NCBI RefSeq assembly: GCF_036884655.1
Contig: NC_088338.1
Coordinates: forward strand, 2,101,001 to 2,165,000
Direction: 5' to 3'
DNA from: Musa acuminata AAA Group
Lineage: Eukaryota; Streptophyta; Magnoliopsida; Zingiberales; Musaceae
Length of the DNA: 64,000 nt
Below, piece after piece: positions 35,401 through 47,700 of this stretch (positions are counted from its first letter, which is position 1; every line of letters begins with the position of its first letter). The notes under the pieces are model-generated. The model did no database searches. It was not told the DNA's origin and saw nothing but the letters and a program-made list of their open reading frames with translations. The position numbers were made by a program, and so were the translations under genes.

Positions 35401-38400
35401 TTAAGAGTTTAACACACTTAATTGAAGATAAAATAATTAACAAAATCAAAAGATGAATATTACCAGCTAAAACATAGTTGCTTCCATTGTCGGTTATGAT
35501 TTGAACGATATTTTGTTCTCCAATTTCTTTCACGAAGTTGTCAAGTAAATCATATATCTTGTCTCCAGATTTTACAAAAGATGAAGCATCTATTGACTTC
35601 ACAAACATAGTCCCTAAAGAACAATTAACCATAAAATTAATTATACTCCTGCGCCTCCTGTCAGTCCAAACATCTGACATAATAGAGCAACCATGTGTTG
35701 CCCATGATTCTTTATGACCCTTTAGTAAGTCATTTGTATAATTCAACTCTTTTTGCAACAATGAAACTCGCATCTCATAATAACTTGGAGGTTTTAATCC
35801 TGCACCATATCTTCCAATAGCTTCAATCATATCCTTAAAACTGTCTAAACGAGTTGTACTAAGGGGAAGACCAGCCTGATAGAAGAAGCGAGCAATGTGC
35901 TGAATTGTTCTTCCTCTTATTTCTTTATCACAAGCATCACTTATATTTGTTTGTCTCAATTTTGAGCCTCCTGCTTGCCCTTGTTGTTTCTGGGATCCTT
36001 GAAGCATATATAGATCCATCGGTCCTTTTCTACCTTTCTTAGTACTCATAACTTCTTTTCCCTTTTTGTCGTATACTCTTTTTTCACTTGGGTTAATACT
36101 CGTAGAATAATCTTCTTCTTCATCTCTGATATGTTCAACATTGTCTTCTGGTAAATTCTCATAAGATTCATTCTTTTGTGTCTTCTTTTCATTCATATAA
36201 TTCAGCAACTCTTCTTTTACCTCAGGTGGACATTTTTTGCAAGCTGCTGCATTCTTGAAATTTCCTACTAGATGTTGTTTTGCATGAAAAATACCACATC
36301 TGGTAGTCTTATCGCAGAATATGCAAGTCACTGCATTAGGATCTTTCGGATCCTTCAAATAATTATACTTCCATGCAGGATCTTTTTTTGATACCATTGG
36401 AGACTCTATTGAGTTGCTTTCTGCACTTGCCATTTATGTTGAAACCTAACAATAATTTCAAATAAATAAAAATTAATAACATTAAAATCAAAATAATGTA
36501 TTATTAATCTATTAACAGAAAATTAATCATTTCAAAATTCAAATAAACTTAATATTAAGAGTATATTGAGCCTGATGGAGAAACGAGGAAGCAGCGGCGA
36601 GCGGCGACAGCAGCGGCGAGCGGCGACAGCAGCGGCGGCGGCAGCAACGGCGAGCGGCGACAGCAGCGGCGGCGGCAGCAGCGGCGAGCGGCGGCAGCGG
36701 GAAAGGGAAAGGGAGCGGAAGGCGCGAGCAGCGGGAAGGCTCACGGGAGGCGCGAGCAGCGGGAGGGCTCGCGGGAGGGCTCGCCGGAGGGCTCGCAGGA
36801 GGCGCGAGCAGCGAGAGGGCTCGCGGGAGGCGCGAGCAGCGGGAAGGCTCACGGGAGGCGCGAGCAGCGGGAGGGCTCGCAGGAGGCGCGAGCAGCGAGA
36901 GGGCTCGCGGGAGGCGCGAGCAGCGGCAGCGGGAGCGAGCGACGAGATCGCGATCGGGATCGGGATCGGGATCGAGAGCGGCAGCGGCAGCAGGTTAGTG
37001 TTGGGTTAGGGTTGGGGTTACATCGGTTTAGTTGGTTCGATTGAACCAACTAACAACCGAACCAGGACCGAACCAGACCTAAAATTCTGGTTCGATTGCC
37101 TTGGTTTACCCAGGCGCTCGCCCGAAGCGCCCAACGCCTAGGCTCGGGCGAGCGCCCAGGCGGCGCCTGTTTGAAGCGCGTCGTCTGGGACATTAGCGAG
37201 GCGCTCGGGCCTCGCCTCGCCCGAGCGCCTAGGCGAGCGCCCGAGCGCCTTTTGCAATCACTGGTCTTGACAGTTCCAACACTCACATATGTCTATATAT
37301 CCTGTGTCAGTTTTGTTAACCTTTGAAAGGCTTGGCAAATTAGATGCGTTGACTAGCTGACTTATTGTTTCCAATTGTTCTTTTGATTGTAAATTTGTAT
37401 GTTGGATGCTAAAATCCTTTTGAGTGATTTTTATCAATTTAGGGTTCGTTCTGGTTGCCTATACGCTAGATCACCATGAAACATTGATGAACACGAGTTA
37501 ACATTTGAACTTTGGATTTTCTTTTTCTTGAACATGATGATTGAATCTGAGTTTGCAATTTGTCAGCATCCACTAACTATAGTCTATCCAGAGTCAAATT
37601 GCTATGGTGGAATAAATTCAAATAAAAAGATTGTCTTAAACAGAAGGTTGCACAATTTTCATTGTTATTTGCATTGGTTTGGTTAGTGGACAATTAGCTA
37701 GAGCAGCAGGTGCTGTAGCATAATTGATTGCAAAGGAGATTGTCTTGTTAAATCAAAGATTACACAATGTTATGCCTTGTTTAATGAAAATGTGAATTCT
37801 TTCATCTAGAATGAATATATCATGCAAATTCTATGCATCTATTTTATGATGTTTATTTTCTGTCATTTAATTGACTTGCTCACGTGTTGCTAGTTGTTGG
37901 CTAAACCTCCCTTTGATGATGTCATATTATGGTGCTTCAAGCAGGAAACACGTGTTAGAGAGATTGTCTTAAAGGCAATGGGACAGGCAATCAGCAAAGC
38001 AGTGGCGATTGCTGAGATTATAAAGGTTAGTTTTTAATTTCTTTTTCCTTCCCTTTTCTCTTAATTTTTTTTGTATTAATCTTCAACTCCCATGTATTTT
38101 GATCTTCTGAGTGCAGAAAAGAAATCCTGGATTATATCAAGACACCACAATCAGTTCAGTCAGTATAACTGATGTGTGGGAACCTATTGAAGAGGGTCTT
38201 GTACCGTTAAGTCTCTTTCTGCTTTTGATGTTCATGTGTAACTAACTCCTTTTGACTTTTTAAAGAGGCTGGATTGTCCCTAAGCTTTTAATATTGTCTT
38301 TACAGTTTGGAGACAACACGCCATGTTTCAATGATTTCAATATCTTTGTCAACCAGAGAGCTCAACAAGAACTCCCCTGGGTAATCACATGTTGCTGCTT

Positions 38401-41400
38401 CTCATGCTGCATCTTAAAATTGAGTATACTTGGCTAGTCTCCTTGGGATGGCGGTTGGAGAACTATTTACTTTCTCTTTTATGGATTTCTTTGCTTCCAT
38501 TGGTAGGTATCAAGCACCCTTAGAGCAGCCAAGACGTCAACAAAGATATCAACAGCCGCAACAGTTTCAACAGCAACAGCAGTTTCAACCAAAACAACCA
38601 CAAGATCAATTTAATGAAGGTATACATCTTAGAAATCTGTTTCTTTAAGTTTGGCTGTAACAATTGATTTTCTTTAATTGCTTGGTTAAGATTCATATGT
38701 ACGAGGACGTGGTAGAGGTAGAGGAAGAGGAAGAGGGAGGGGTTGGGGAAGAGGTTATGGTGGGTATGGTGGATACGACAACAACCAGGGTGGATATGGC
38801 AACTATCAAGGAGGATATGGTGGCTATGGCTACAATCAAGGTGGATATGGTGGATACAACCATGATCAAGGTAATTTAATTTGCATGATGTTGCACCTAG
38901 AAAAGATTGCCTATATACTTTTTAACTATGTTACATGCTTTTTTGCACAATAGAAAATGGTGGATGGAACTCAAATTGGGGTCGTGGTGGTGGACGTGGT
39001 AGAGGTGGCTGGAATTATAGTGGTAAGCTCGTCTAATCATCTTTGTGGTTTTATTTATCTGCTTTGCCAAGTTGTTAGATTATACACTTAACACATTCTT
39101 GAAAGAGATTAAAGCTCATAGAGTTACTTATATATGCTTGAGTGTGTTTTACAACAACTAGGACAGTTGTTAATCTTGAATTTGTACTAATCTTCTTATG
39201 TTACAAGATCTAGTTTGTTGCAAACATTGAGTTCTAGGGGCGAAAGTGGGTTAAATCATCCATCCAATTCCTTTTCCGTGAGTTGTTCAGTAAATAATTG
39301 CATTTGTGTTTATCACATATATGGATCTGTTACCAAATTATGCTATCTGAGTTCTAGGTATGAATATAGACATGGCTCAAGTATATCGATGTCCAGATAG
39401 CTGAGTATCTTTTAACACCTATATTAACCTAAGGAAAGATGTCACTTGAATGTTTTTCTCTAAAGTTCTTTTCTTTTCACATTTGCTTTAAAAAGTTTTC
39501 CTATGTATGAAATAGGATTGTTAGGTTTGAGTTAGTGTTTTTTATTATGTTTAGAAAATATATTAAGTTTATTAATATTAACATCATATCTGTATTCAGA
39601 TTGAATCTGATTTATATCCATACAATGAAGTCACTGGGCTCTTAGGTACTCACCTAGGTGCCTAGGCAAGGCGAGACTTGGAAGTCATTGCCCATCTAAT
39701 AGGCTGGGCAGGCGTCTTTGCTCAAGCGCAACCTAGGCACTCGCTTGGGCTTGGGCACTAAGCGAGCCAGGTGGATGCTTGGTTCAACTCAGGCCAATTC
39801 GAGTGCCTGGGCCTAGGCACTAGGCGAGCTAGGTGGACGCCTTGTTCAACTCAGGCCAATTCAAGCCTGAGTTGACCCAAATAATTGTATCTGGTTTGAT
39901 TGAACCAGTTAGACCTTGAGTCAACAGTCGCAGAATTCGATTGGGACCTATACATGCACGAGCCGCAATGTAGAAACCCTTTCTCACTTTGTTTCTGCAT
40001 GACGGTGGAGTTCCTCCCATCGGCGGATGACAACAGCAGCGATAGTGACAACGTCTTCCTCCTACAGCATCAGCGGCAATGTCTTCCTCCAGCAGCAACG
40101 ATGGCGTCTTTCTCCAGTGGTGACAGTAGTAGCAGCGTGTTCCTCCAACAGTAGTGGCGACAACTTCTTCCCCTCCCTCTCGGTATATGTCTCTGTTTCT
40201 CCTACCTCTGCCCCGTTCATCGCTCGTGCTACAACCTCTTCCCGCTTCTCTCTTCCTCTCCTTCATTCACCGCTCCTCCATAGTGACGATGACTTCTTCC
40301 CCTCCGTCCCAATGTATCTCTCTCTCTTTCTCCTCCTCCCTCCTACCTCTGCCCCATTCACCTTAGTGCTCCACTGCCTCTTCCCTCTTCTCTCTTTCTC
40401 CTCCCTCCTGCCTTCTTCCCTGTTCACTGCAGCCCTCCTATGTTCACCGCAGCCTCTTCCCTCTTCCTTCTTCCCCTACCTCTTTGATGTTCATTGCTGC
40501 CTTCTTCCCCTTTCAATACTTTTTCCCCATTCACCGCTGCCCTCCTACAGCCTCTTCCTTCTTTCTCTTCCTCTTCCCCGTTCACTGCTGTCTTCTTCTC
40601 CTTTCATGCTGCCTTCTTCCCCATTCACCGCAGCCATCCTACAGCCTCTTCCCTCTTCCTTCTTCCCCTCCCTCTTCCCTGTTCATCGCTGCCTTATTTC
40701 CCATTCATCACTGCCACTTCATTGCTGTTTATCAATTTAGCTTAGAATAGCTGCCTGCTTTTCTGTTAGTCTTTGTTGTTTGTTTATGTTTGTGAGAACA
40801 GCACCTGCTGTCTGCTGTAGTGAATCAGTAGTAAAATGTCTATTATAATTGCTATTACTGTAGTGATTAGTACTACTTTTTAGTGTTTTGGATTGTCGCT
40901 GCAGCTTCAGATGATGAACTGGATTTTAATGATCTTTGATGTTAATCTTGTTTTATTTTGTCATTTTGTTATTGAATTCGGACAATGTACATTTGGTACT
41001 TTAAATGAATGGAAGTTTAATGTGTTATTTTTGTTTTAGTTTATTTTTATTAATCATGATATATAATTTTTAAATTATAATTTCTGGGAGCGTCTCGCTT
41101 TACTCGGACGAGTGCCTAATGCCTCGAGTATTTTGGGGCCGTGGCGTCTTTTGATGCCTACACTGTATTTATATCCATTTTAGAGTTGCATCTGCTGATT
41201 AAATGTGGAAATAAATGTATATGGTTTATTCAATATCTGTTGGTGTCTTATTCATGCTCATCCCTATTAAGCTTTCCTTGAGTCAGTTCGTATCTATGCT
41301 ATAATACTTGGATTAAACGAGAAAGATTTCTTGTCCTTATTGTAAGATTGTGATTTGATTTGCATATGTTTGGTAGAAAGAATAATCCCTCCCTTTGATC

Positions 41401-43126
41401 ATAAATGGAAAACGTTCATATGGAACATGAAAACCCAACCAACAGCAAAATAAAATCACTGAATCTTCTGAGCTTTCTTCCGTTAATGTCGTACATACCT
41501 CTCAGCCACTATTGGGATAAGGTCTGGGTGATGAGGGTGATATTGTTGCGACTGAAATGAACTTGGGATTGTAGAGGACAGGGAGCTAAGCTATGCGCCC
41601 AAGCTAGGCCAAACTGTTTATAGCTGAAGCCTGACCTGACATAATTATAAATTGATTATCATGAAAGATAAGTCTGATATTATAATTCAGAATGATAAAA
41701 GATGTGATGCCACCAAGACCAAAATGTCTTATAATTGTTAGTTGCTGCTTGCACCAGTCCATCAAGTATCTTTTTCAGCAAAGGATGCATGGATACTGAT
41801 AATGGAGAGTTGAGATAAGACCAATTGGAGCCCTTGGACACTTAAGTTGTATTCAAAGAATAGACACAGAAGCCAAACAAGTAATACATAATAGGTCTTT
41901 GATTAGAACATAAGCCAGCTAGAACTTCTAGTAACTTCTTTGTAACAAAGGAAGAAATGAGATGGGTAATTATCTTTTACATTAGTTATTTATTTAGCAA
42001 AACTCTTGCAAATTTTATTAGATCAACATTATTTAATCTTTTAGAAAGGATATATATTTGTATGGCTGGAGTATGGTAAATTGCAATTATGAAAAAATCA
42101 TTTAGCAAAATGGAACTAACATTACACCTAAAACATGTCTGGTGATGGTGGTGATATATCATATTCACTTAGTTGAGGGTTTGGAATCTCATTCAATTTT
42201 TAAAGATGTTAGCTACTTCAGCTAGTGAAGGCTTCAACGATTGATGGCAAGGTATTGGAATCAAGTTTTGTTTTCACCACTTGCCCTTTGCAAAAAAAAA
42301 AAAAACAGCAAACATAGCCTGTAAAAGAAGGAATGATATATACAGCAAGGTTTCCAAGTAGGAATTACTATTCGTGGATAGGCTGGTATTGCATCGTGGG
42401 CATTGAGTCATCACGGGATTGAGCCTCATGTCATTGACTATACATGATTCTGAATTGCTCCTTGGGCTTTGATGTGTTTTGGTTAGATTATGGCTCCCCA
42501 GTTCTGTTTCATATTAAAAGTGAGAGGAGGAAGGAGCTGATTTATAGATGTTAGGTAATCTATTATTATTAACTTGAGTTTAAGCATTTTAAGTCACATG
42601 TTTCCAGGGGTATGAAGCTAATATATCAGATTCTTATCAGGTCTGGTCATGATAGTGTTACTCAAGTTTTGTAACCCACTTGGGAACTTAATCATTTGGT
42701 TCAAAAATGTCAAATCTCTAGGCTGCAGCCGTGAGAATGATCCTTGTGCTCCGATATTTCAGTTGACAGGATCCCTTGGAGAATTGGTTTTGCAAGTGAA
42801 CATGATTAAATAAAGCTGTTACCTCTTAGAAAAAGATAATTAAGCTGACAGTCTACCGTGTAGTAGTCTGGCAAGTGAACTTATGATTGACTAAAGCTCT
42901 TGTCTGTACTCTTAAGAAAGGAAAATTAAATAAACCTCCCTGTACTAACCTTTTGCTTCTCATGTGTTAGTCGCTTGCAAATTTCATGTGCTATGACTAA
43001 ATGTTCTCAAATTTGACAGGCGGAGGATACGGAGGAGGAAGGGGTGGTGGTGGAAGGGTCGGTGGAAGAGGCTATAGCCGTGGACGAGGAAGGATGGGTG
43101 GCCGTGCCAGAGGGAACCAGTTCTAA
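31139..43126 (+). CDS. Alba-domain RGG/glycine-rich nucleic-acid-binding protein
   Basis: Exons: 31139-31261, 37945-38025, 38117-38205, 38306-38380, 38507-38619, 38691-38870, 38954-39022 and 43020-43126. They sum to 837 nt, 278 aa, with every phase consistent. The Alba domain covers about residues 15-120 (ENEIRITSQGVVRNYVSYA, LKAMGQAISKAVAIAEIIK, LETTRHVSMISISLSTREL). A glutamine-rich linker follows (about 124-160). The tail (162-278) is an RGG/GGY region rich in RGRGRGRG and GGYGGYG repeats. Plant Alba proteins bind RNA and R-loops and join stress granules. Intron 1 (6.7 kb) carries a hAT transposon and intron 7 (4.0 kb) a second insertion, so most of the gene's 12 kb length is insertion DNA. 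Confidence 0.93.
32445..32482 (+). repeat. (CA)n microsatellite in Alba intron 1
   Basis: A CA dinucleotide run of about 38 bp ending at CGCAG. Confidence 0.95.
33195..33358 (+). mobile_element. tRNA-derived SINE-like element in Alba intron 1
   Basis: It begins with a box-A-like TGGTGTAGTGGTTATCC. It ends CTGAAACAGTTGGGACATTA, then TGGCTTGATG and a (TTG)n tail, the form seen at the 3' ends of many plant SINEs. Box B is degenerate and target duplications were not resolved. Confidence 0.45.
33820..36433 (-). pseudogene. hAT transposase, frameshifted and with a premature stop
   Basis: Exon-like blocks: 36433-35464, 35369-34561, 34482-34364 and 34276 to about 33820. The first has a BED-type zinc finger (CIFCDKTTRCGIFHAKQHLVG, then CKKC) and the DUF659 region (LPLSTTRLDSFKDMI; SDVWTDRRRRSIINFM). 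The second carries LTPCAAHCIDLILEDIGK. The third has the hAT dimerisation motif SASGCERNWS. The second block is 809 nt, one short of a phase-consistent length. The break is at a T-run near 34998-35003, where the reading shifts from MPSF to FWNHVVYILK. In the fourth block a TAG at about 34052-34054 stands where relatives have Trp. The element is therefore probably not autonomous. Confidence 0.88.
36580..36950. repeat. GC-rich GCGGCAGCAGCGG / GCGAGCAGCGGGAGGGCTCGC tandem repeats inside the hAT element
   Basis: Low-complexity purine-rich repeats at the transposase-proximal end of the element. They give open frames on both strands (RG-rich on plus, RALP-rich on minus) by composition alone. Confidence 0.75.
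39621..41167. mobile_element. Non-autonomous DNA element in Alba intron 7 with 10-bp target duplication
   Basis: TTTATATCCA occurs immediately on both sides (39611-39620 and 41168-41177). The ends are imperfect inverted repeats: TACAATGAAGTC at left and TACAGTGTAGGC read inward from the right, 9 of 12 matching. The left subterminal region has GCCTAGGC/CTAGGCGAG words like those of the hAT copy, in two tandem units of about 60 bp (39754-39870). The middle is a long pyrimidine-rich degenerate tandem repeat. No transposase is present. A 10-bp duplication points to Mutator-like rather than hAT, but the subterminal words resemble the hAT neighbour. Confidence 0.65.
40130..40730 (+). repeat. Pyrimidine-rich degenerate tandem repeat within the intron 7 element
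   Basis: Repeated words TTCCCCATTCACCGC, GCCCTCCTACAGCC and TCTTCCCTCTTC recur with irregular spacing for about 600 bp. The Ser/Pro/Leu/Phe-rich open frames on plus are a by-product of this composition. Confidence 0.7.
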
Positions 43127-44044
43127 TGTCCTGATGTTGGGCTTGGGATAGTTGTGCATGCTTGTTTACGTTAGGGCAAAAAAGGTTATTTAAGTACTTA
43201 TTTAGGGCATCAACTGTGAGTTATGATTGTGCAAGACCAAGCTTTGATGGTAAGAGAAGTGGTTGTGCTTTCTCAGTTACACGGTTATGTTGGCTGCCCA
43301 AGCTAGAATTTTGTTTTCCAGGATTGTGATCAGCAGAGTGCTGCAATCTGCTCCATCTTTCTTTGTTCATATCAAATATTAATCCATACTAGTGTATCTG
43401 AAATTCTATTACTTGTAGCATTGAGTATCAGCTTTGCTTTCTACTTTGATCCAGCTTAAACAGATCATGAAACTCTTGCTGATTGATTGATTGATTATAG
43501 ACTGGACAACTGAGTTTGAAATTGTTGGAAACTGTTTGAAGAAGAGTTGAAATTAAAGGTTTTTATTCATGTTCTTGGATGGATCCATCCAAGTTGTTTT
43601 TCCATGTTGCATATACTTAGTGGTTTTGAGAGGGTAGATTAATTATTTTTTTATTGAAATCATGTATCCTTTACCACATATTATACTGATAATAACATCC
43701 TACAACAAGAATCAAGCGCACTGACCATCATATATTATAATCAATCATATTTGAAGGGAGACAATAAGTGCATATCATCATGTCTTGATTTATAGGTTCA
43801 AAGGAGTCGGAGACGAATATTTGGTTTGGTCAGTTTAGCGAGTAAGCCCAACTTTTAGGAAGACAACGTATGCATTCAATTCCTAATGAAGTATAATTAG
43901 TTCTCACCTTGCGTATCAATGGTGTATAAATAATTAGTACACCTTGCGTCCAGTAGTTCCTTCATCTATGATATTTAGTTATAATTGGCATTGGTCTTGC
44001 AATCAATGATTACTACACCTTCCGAATAAATGGATAATAAATTT
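43127..44044. other. 3' flank of the Alba gene and intergenic DNA
   Basis: Probable Alba 3' UTR up to about 43450, followed by AT-rich sequence with no recognised feature. Confidence 0.5.
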
Positions 44045-44578
44045 TGGACAAATTCCTTAAAAAAACATCTCAAGATTTTAGTTTTCCCCATAAAACATTC
44101 TCTTTTTGTTTAACTATTACATAACATCCTTATTTTCTAGCATATTAATGCGAAGGCCACACCACCTTATTATCCTCCACGAGATTCTCTTTTTATTTTA
44201 TTCACATAAATTTTTTTATTTTAAAAATATAAAATTATCTCTGGTCGTCTTTCCTCGTGGTTACCTCTACCATGCTCATCATCTCATTGTCATCTACATA
44301 TAACCCATACGACCTTTTATCATTATCTTCATTGTCACGTTTGTACTCATGATACTATTATAAAATACTCCTTCAAGAATAGAGGAGATCATGCAGAGAT
44401 GATGAGAGACGGTAACGCCGTCAGGGACGAAGGCAATCACATGAAAATAATATACCTGAACGATGAAGGCTAGGGATAATCTTATTTTAAAAAAAATAAG
44501 AATGATAAAATAAAAATATGGCACATCGTAAGAAAATTAATAAAAACCTATATTTTTTTTAAGGAATTTACCCATGAA
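44045..44578. mobile_element. Foldback element with inverted ends, just upstream of the complex I gene
   Basis: ACAAATTCCTTAAAAAAACAT at left (44048-44068, quoted here as its key run) matches GTAAATTCCTTAAAAAAAATAT read inward from about 44571. The arms continue more loosely: TTTTATTTTATTCACATAAA with ATTTTAAAAATA at left (about 44190-44245) has a counterpart at right (about 44455-44520). No transposase is present. It ends about 220 bp before the NDUFV1 start codon, so it may form part of that promoter. Confidence 0.45.
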
Positions 44579-44798
44579 TTTTTACCTTTTTATCCATAAA
44601 ACTCAATAGTTCCACACAATATAGAATTGTCTTATCCCTTGATGAACTGAAAGCCAGGTTCGGCCCGGCTCAATTTGGAACGGTCTACTTCCAGCTTCAT
44701 CGGCCGGCTCAAGGTGGCCGTGGAAGAACGAGAGCTCATTCCGTGGCTTCTGCAGAGCCGCTTCACTCAATCCTCTCGATTCCTTCGCGAGGCAGGCG

Positions 44799-47700
44799 AT
44801 GGTTCTTTTCAAGGCCAGCCGGCGCGTTGTGTCGACAAGTTTGTCGGCAATCAAAAGTGGATCTGTAAGTGGGTCTTTCTTAGACTTTTCTCTTCTATTT
44901 TGGGGGTTTCATTTGCTGGATCAAGATCGATGCTTTCGCTCTTGTATTGGAGGTGGTAATCGATGTCTAGAGTTCGAAGATGCGGGAGGAATTAGGGTTT
45001 CTGATACAACTGAATCTACCGTTGTTGGGCTTTTGCTACGCCAGAATCGATCTGATTGCATTACGCCTTTCTCCTTCCCTTTCCCGGTCGCTTGCTCTTG
45101 TTGTTATCCGATCATTTCCTTATGTTGCACTGGGTACGGGTCGACCTTGGTCTCATCCGTTTGCAATCCTGTCGGCGCCCCTCTGCCATACCATCATGGG
45201 TCCGCCGTGGATGCAGCTGGAAAATATCAACAATATGCATATTTAACCTCTTCATAATGAATCGTAGGCATCAGAAACGCTTTTGCCTTGCTATCTCTTC
45301 ATAATAAATTATATTTTGAACATAAGATCATCACAATTTTACTTGTCATTTTTTTTTGTATGAGCCCAAAAAAAAAGATACAATATTCTGTGAAATTTCT
45401 AGAGGAAGGGCCTTTCTCCTATCATACAGGTGGAGTTGACTGAATTTGGAAAAAAAATAAAAGTTCCTCTGAAGCTTGGATGTAGTGTATTAGTTACCCG
45501 AGACCAAATCAGATTTCTACTCTCAATATCCTTGTTAAATTCTGCGGTCTAAGATGCATAGATTTTTCAAATACGATTTGAACAAGTGAAAGACCCTGTG
45601 ATTTGATAGTGGGGAACAACAAAACTTTGAACAAACTTAAAATAAATAACAGATTGTTATATAGGAATAACATGAAAGAGTAAATAATAATATTTAAAAG
45701 ATAAAGTAATGAACATGAAAAACATGTCCCTTTTATAACCCAATATTCATAAGATAACAATAAAGCAAAGCTAAGCATGGTTCACCTTGGATTGAACTTT
45801 ACACTGCACAAATAGACCCAGGAGGGCCAAACTTGAGAGCGATATCATCAAAATCCTGATTTGACTTGTAAAATTTAATGGTTTATGATCCGATACACCC
45901 ACAATGATCTGAATCTATTAAGATATTTTTAGGCATATTATTTGACTAGGATCTAGACTTGGATATAGTATCTACCAAGTACCAAGATCCTTACCTACCC
46001 ATAGTCCCACAAATTCATGTAATTTTCTTTTAATGCTGGAGCAATAGGACTTCATTCTTGCTTAGAGGTCATCAGATGTCTAACTTATGATCAACTAAAG
46101 GCTGATAGTCTCTAGAAATAATATTTCTCCATCTCACACAATCATCACAGATTAAAACTCTTAACATTCTCAATTTTCATACTATCATGGTTTCATGTCC
46201 CTTGAAGCCCATTTTCCCACTAGGCCCCATGTGGTTCCATGTCTAGGATGTCTCAGCTGCTTCATAAATCAAGCACACCATCTCGTGCTGATATCTTTTT
46301 TGTTACCATAGTGATCATCATGAGATTGTCATTGAGTCTAGGGAAATTTGGACAATCTTGCATCATTAACCTTCATAAAATCTAATGCTGCCAAGAGTAT
46401 ATAATATGAATGTAGCAACTCTGTTGTGAGATTGACTTTATTCTGAATTCTATGCATTATTCATTACATCTTCAAATACAAAGCAAAACAAGTACTGGAA
46501 TATTTCAGGACCCAAGGACTAGGTTAACATGATATCAGAGCATCCAAAAATTTCTGTTTTTGGCAAGAACTGCTCAGGCAATTTTGTTCAACTTTTTTCT
46601 TGTACAAATAATATGATTTGTCTCCTTCTCAAGGAAACATAAATGAAGAATGTTCAAGAAAAGATTCAAGTGGGGAATTAAAATGTAATTTAAGAGCACG
46701 GTGTGCTAAAAGATAAGCACATTTGGTCACCACACAAGTTCAATATTAAATTTGAATCGGATGCAAGTTTGGAAGGAAATCTACAGTCAGAAACTAAATG
46801 GCATTATTGCCACAGAGCATTGCAGAATTCTTAGATGCTGAACAATGACGGGACATATCTTTCCAGAATAGCAAAATTTATGTGCCGATCATGACATTGG
46901 CTTTGGGAAAATATCTGTTTCCATTGTCAATATCTTTCTGGCACCAATCAGGATGTGGCATCATGGTCAAACTTCGAAGATCATTTTTTGGTATCCTACT
47001 GTTAATTTTAATTGTTAAGTATCCCCTGTAATTTATAATGTCTTGAATGCTTCTTTGCTTCCTAGTCAGTCAGAGTAGAAAATATAAAATTCACTTCAGA
47101 AATGTTCTGAATATTTTGTTAAGTGCACCTCTGGTCTATTTAACTATGTTCATACACATCCTTCAGAAGTTCATGCCATGCCATGCAATTAATCTATGCT
47201 ATTTTTCTGTTGCACATTCTCTTCAATGAAACCTTTGTATCCACTATTTTAGTTAGTAATGGTGATGATTATTTGATTGATGGTTCCTGCCTTGTGTATA
47301 TGTTTTTTCTAGGTACCTCTCAAGAACCTTTCTTCGATCTATAGGGCTGGACTGGTTCGCCATTCCAGTGGCTGGAGATTATTTTCTGCTTGTAGGTCAT
47401 TCAGCACCCAGACTGCTACAACAGGAAGTACCCCTCAGCCTCCACCTCCACCTCCACCTCCAGAAAAGACTCATTTTGGTGGTCTAAAGGATGAAGATCG
47501 CATTTTCACGAACCTATATGGCTTGCATGATCCTCTTCTAAAAGGTGCTATGAAACGGGGTGACTGGTACAGAACCAAGGACTTGGTAGTTAAGGGTAGT
47601 GACTGGATTGTCAATGAAATGAAGAAGTCTGGTCTGAGAGGCCGTGGAGGAGCTGGTTTTCCATCTGGTCTGAAGTGGTCTTTCATGCCCAAGGTATCTG

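Larger units (their letters stand above)
33583..37263 (-). mobile_element. hAT-superfamily DNA transposon in Alba intron 1
   Basis: The 3,681-bp element starts CAGTGATTTAAAAAGCGC and ends, read inward, CAGTGATTGCAAAAGGCGC. It is flanked by an exact 8-bp target duplication GTCTTGAC (33575-33582 and 37264-37271), the hAT hallmark. Both ends carry GC-rich subterminal palindromes built on GGCGCTCGGGCG and GCCTAGGC words. It carries a transposase gene on the minus strand. The clean duplication implies a single insertion without later loss of the ends. Confidence 0.95.

Noticed and set aside
36566..37009. 147-codon plus-strand frame rich in Arg, Gly and Ala (and its minus-strand counterpart)
   Set aside because: It is a product of GC-rich tandem repeats inside the hAT element, with no domain; both strands are open by composition.
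40027..40740. 237-codon plus-strand frame rich in Ser, Pro, Leu and Phe
   Set aside because: It lies in a pyrimidine-rich tandem repeat of a non-autonomous element; three frames are open at once and none has a motif.
44799..45257. 152-codon frame read straight through from the complex I start codon
   Set aside because: Codons beyond 44864 are intron; splicing at GTAAGT gives an in-phase join to the main exon.
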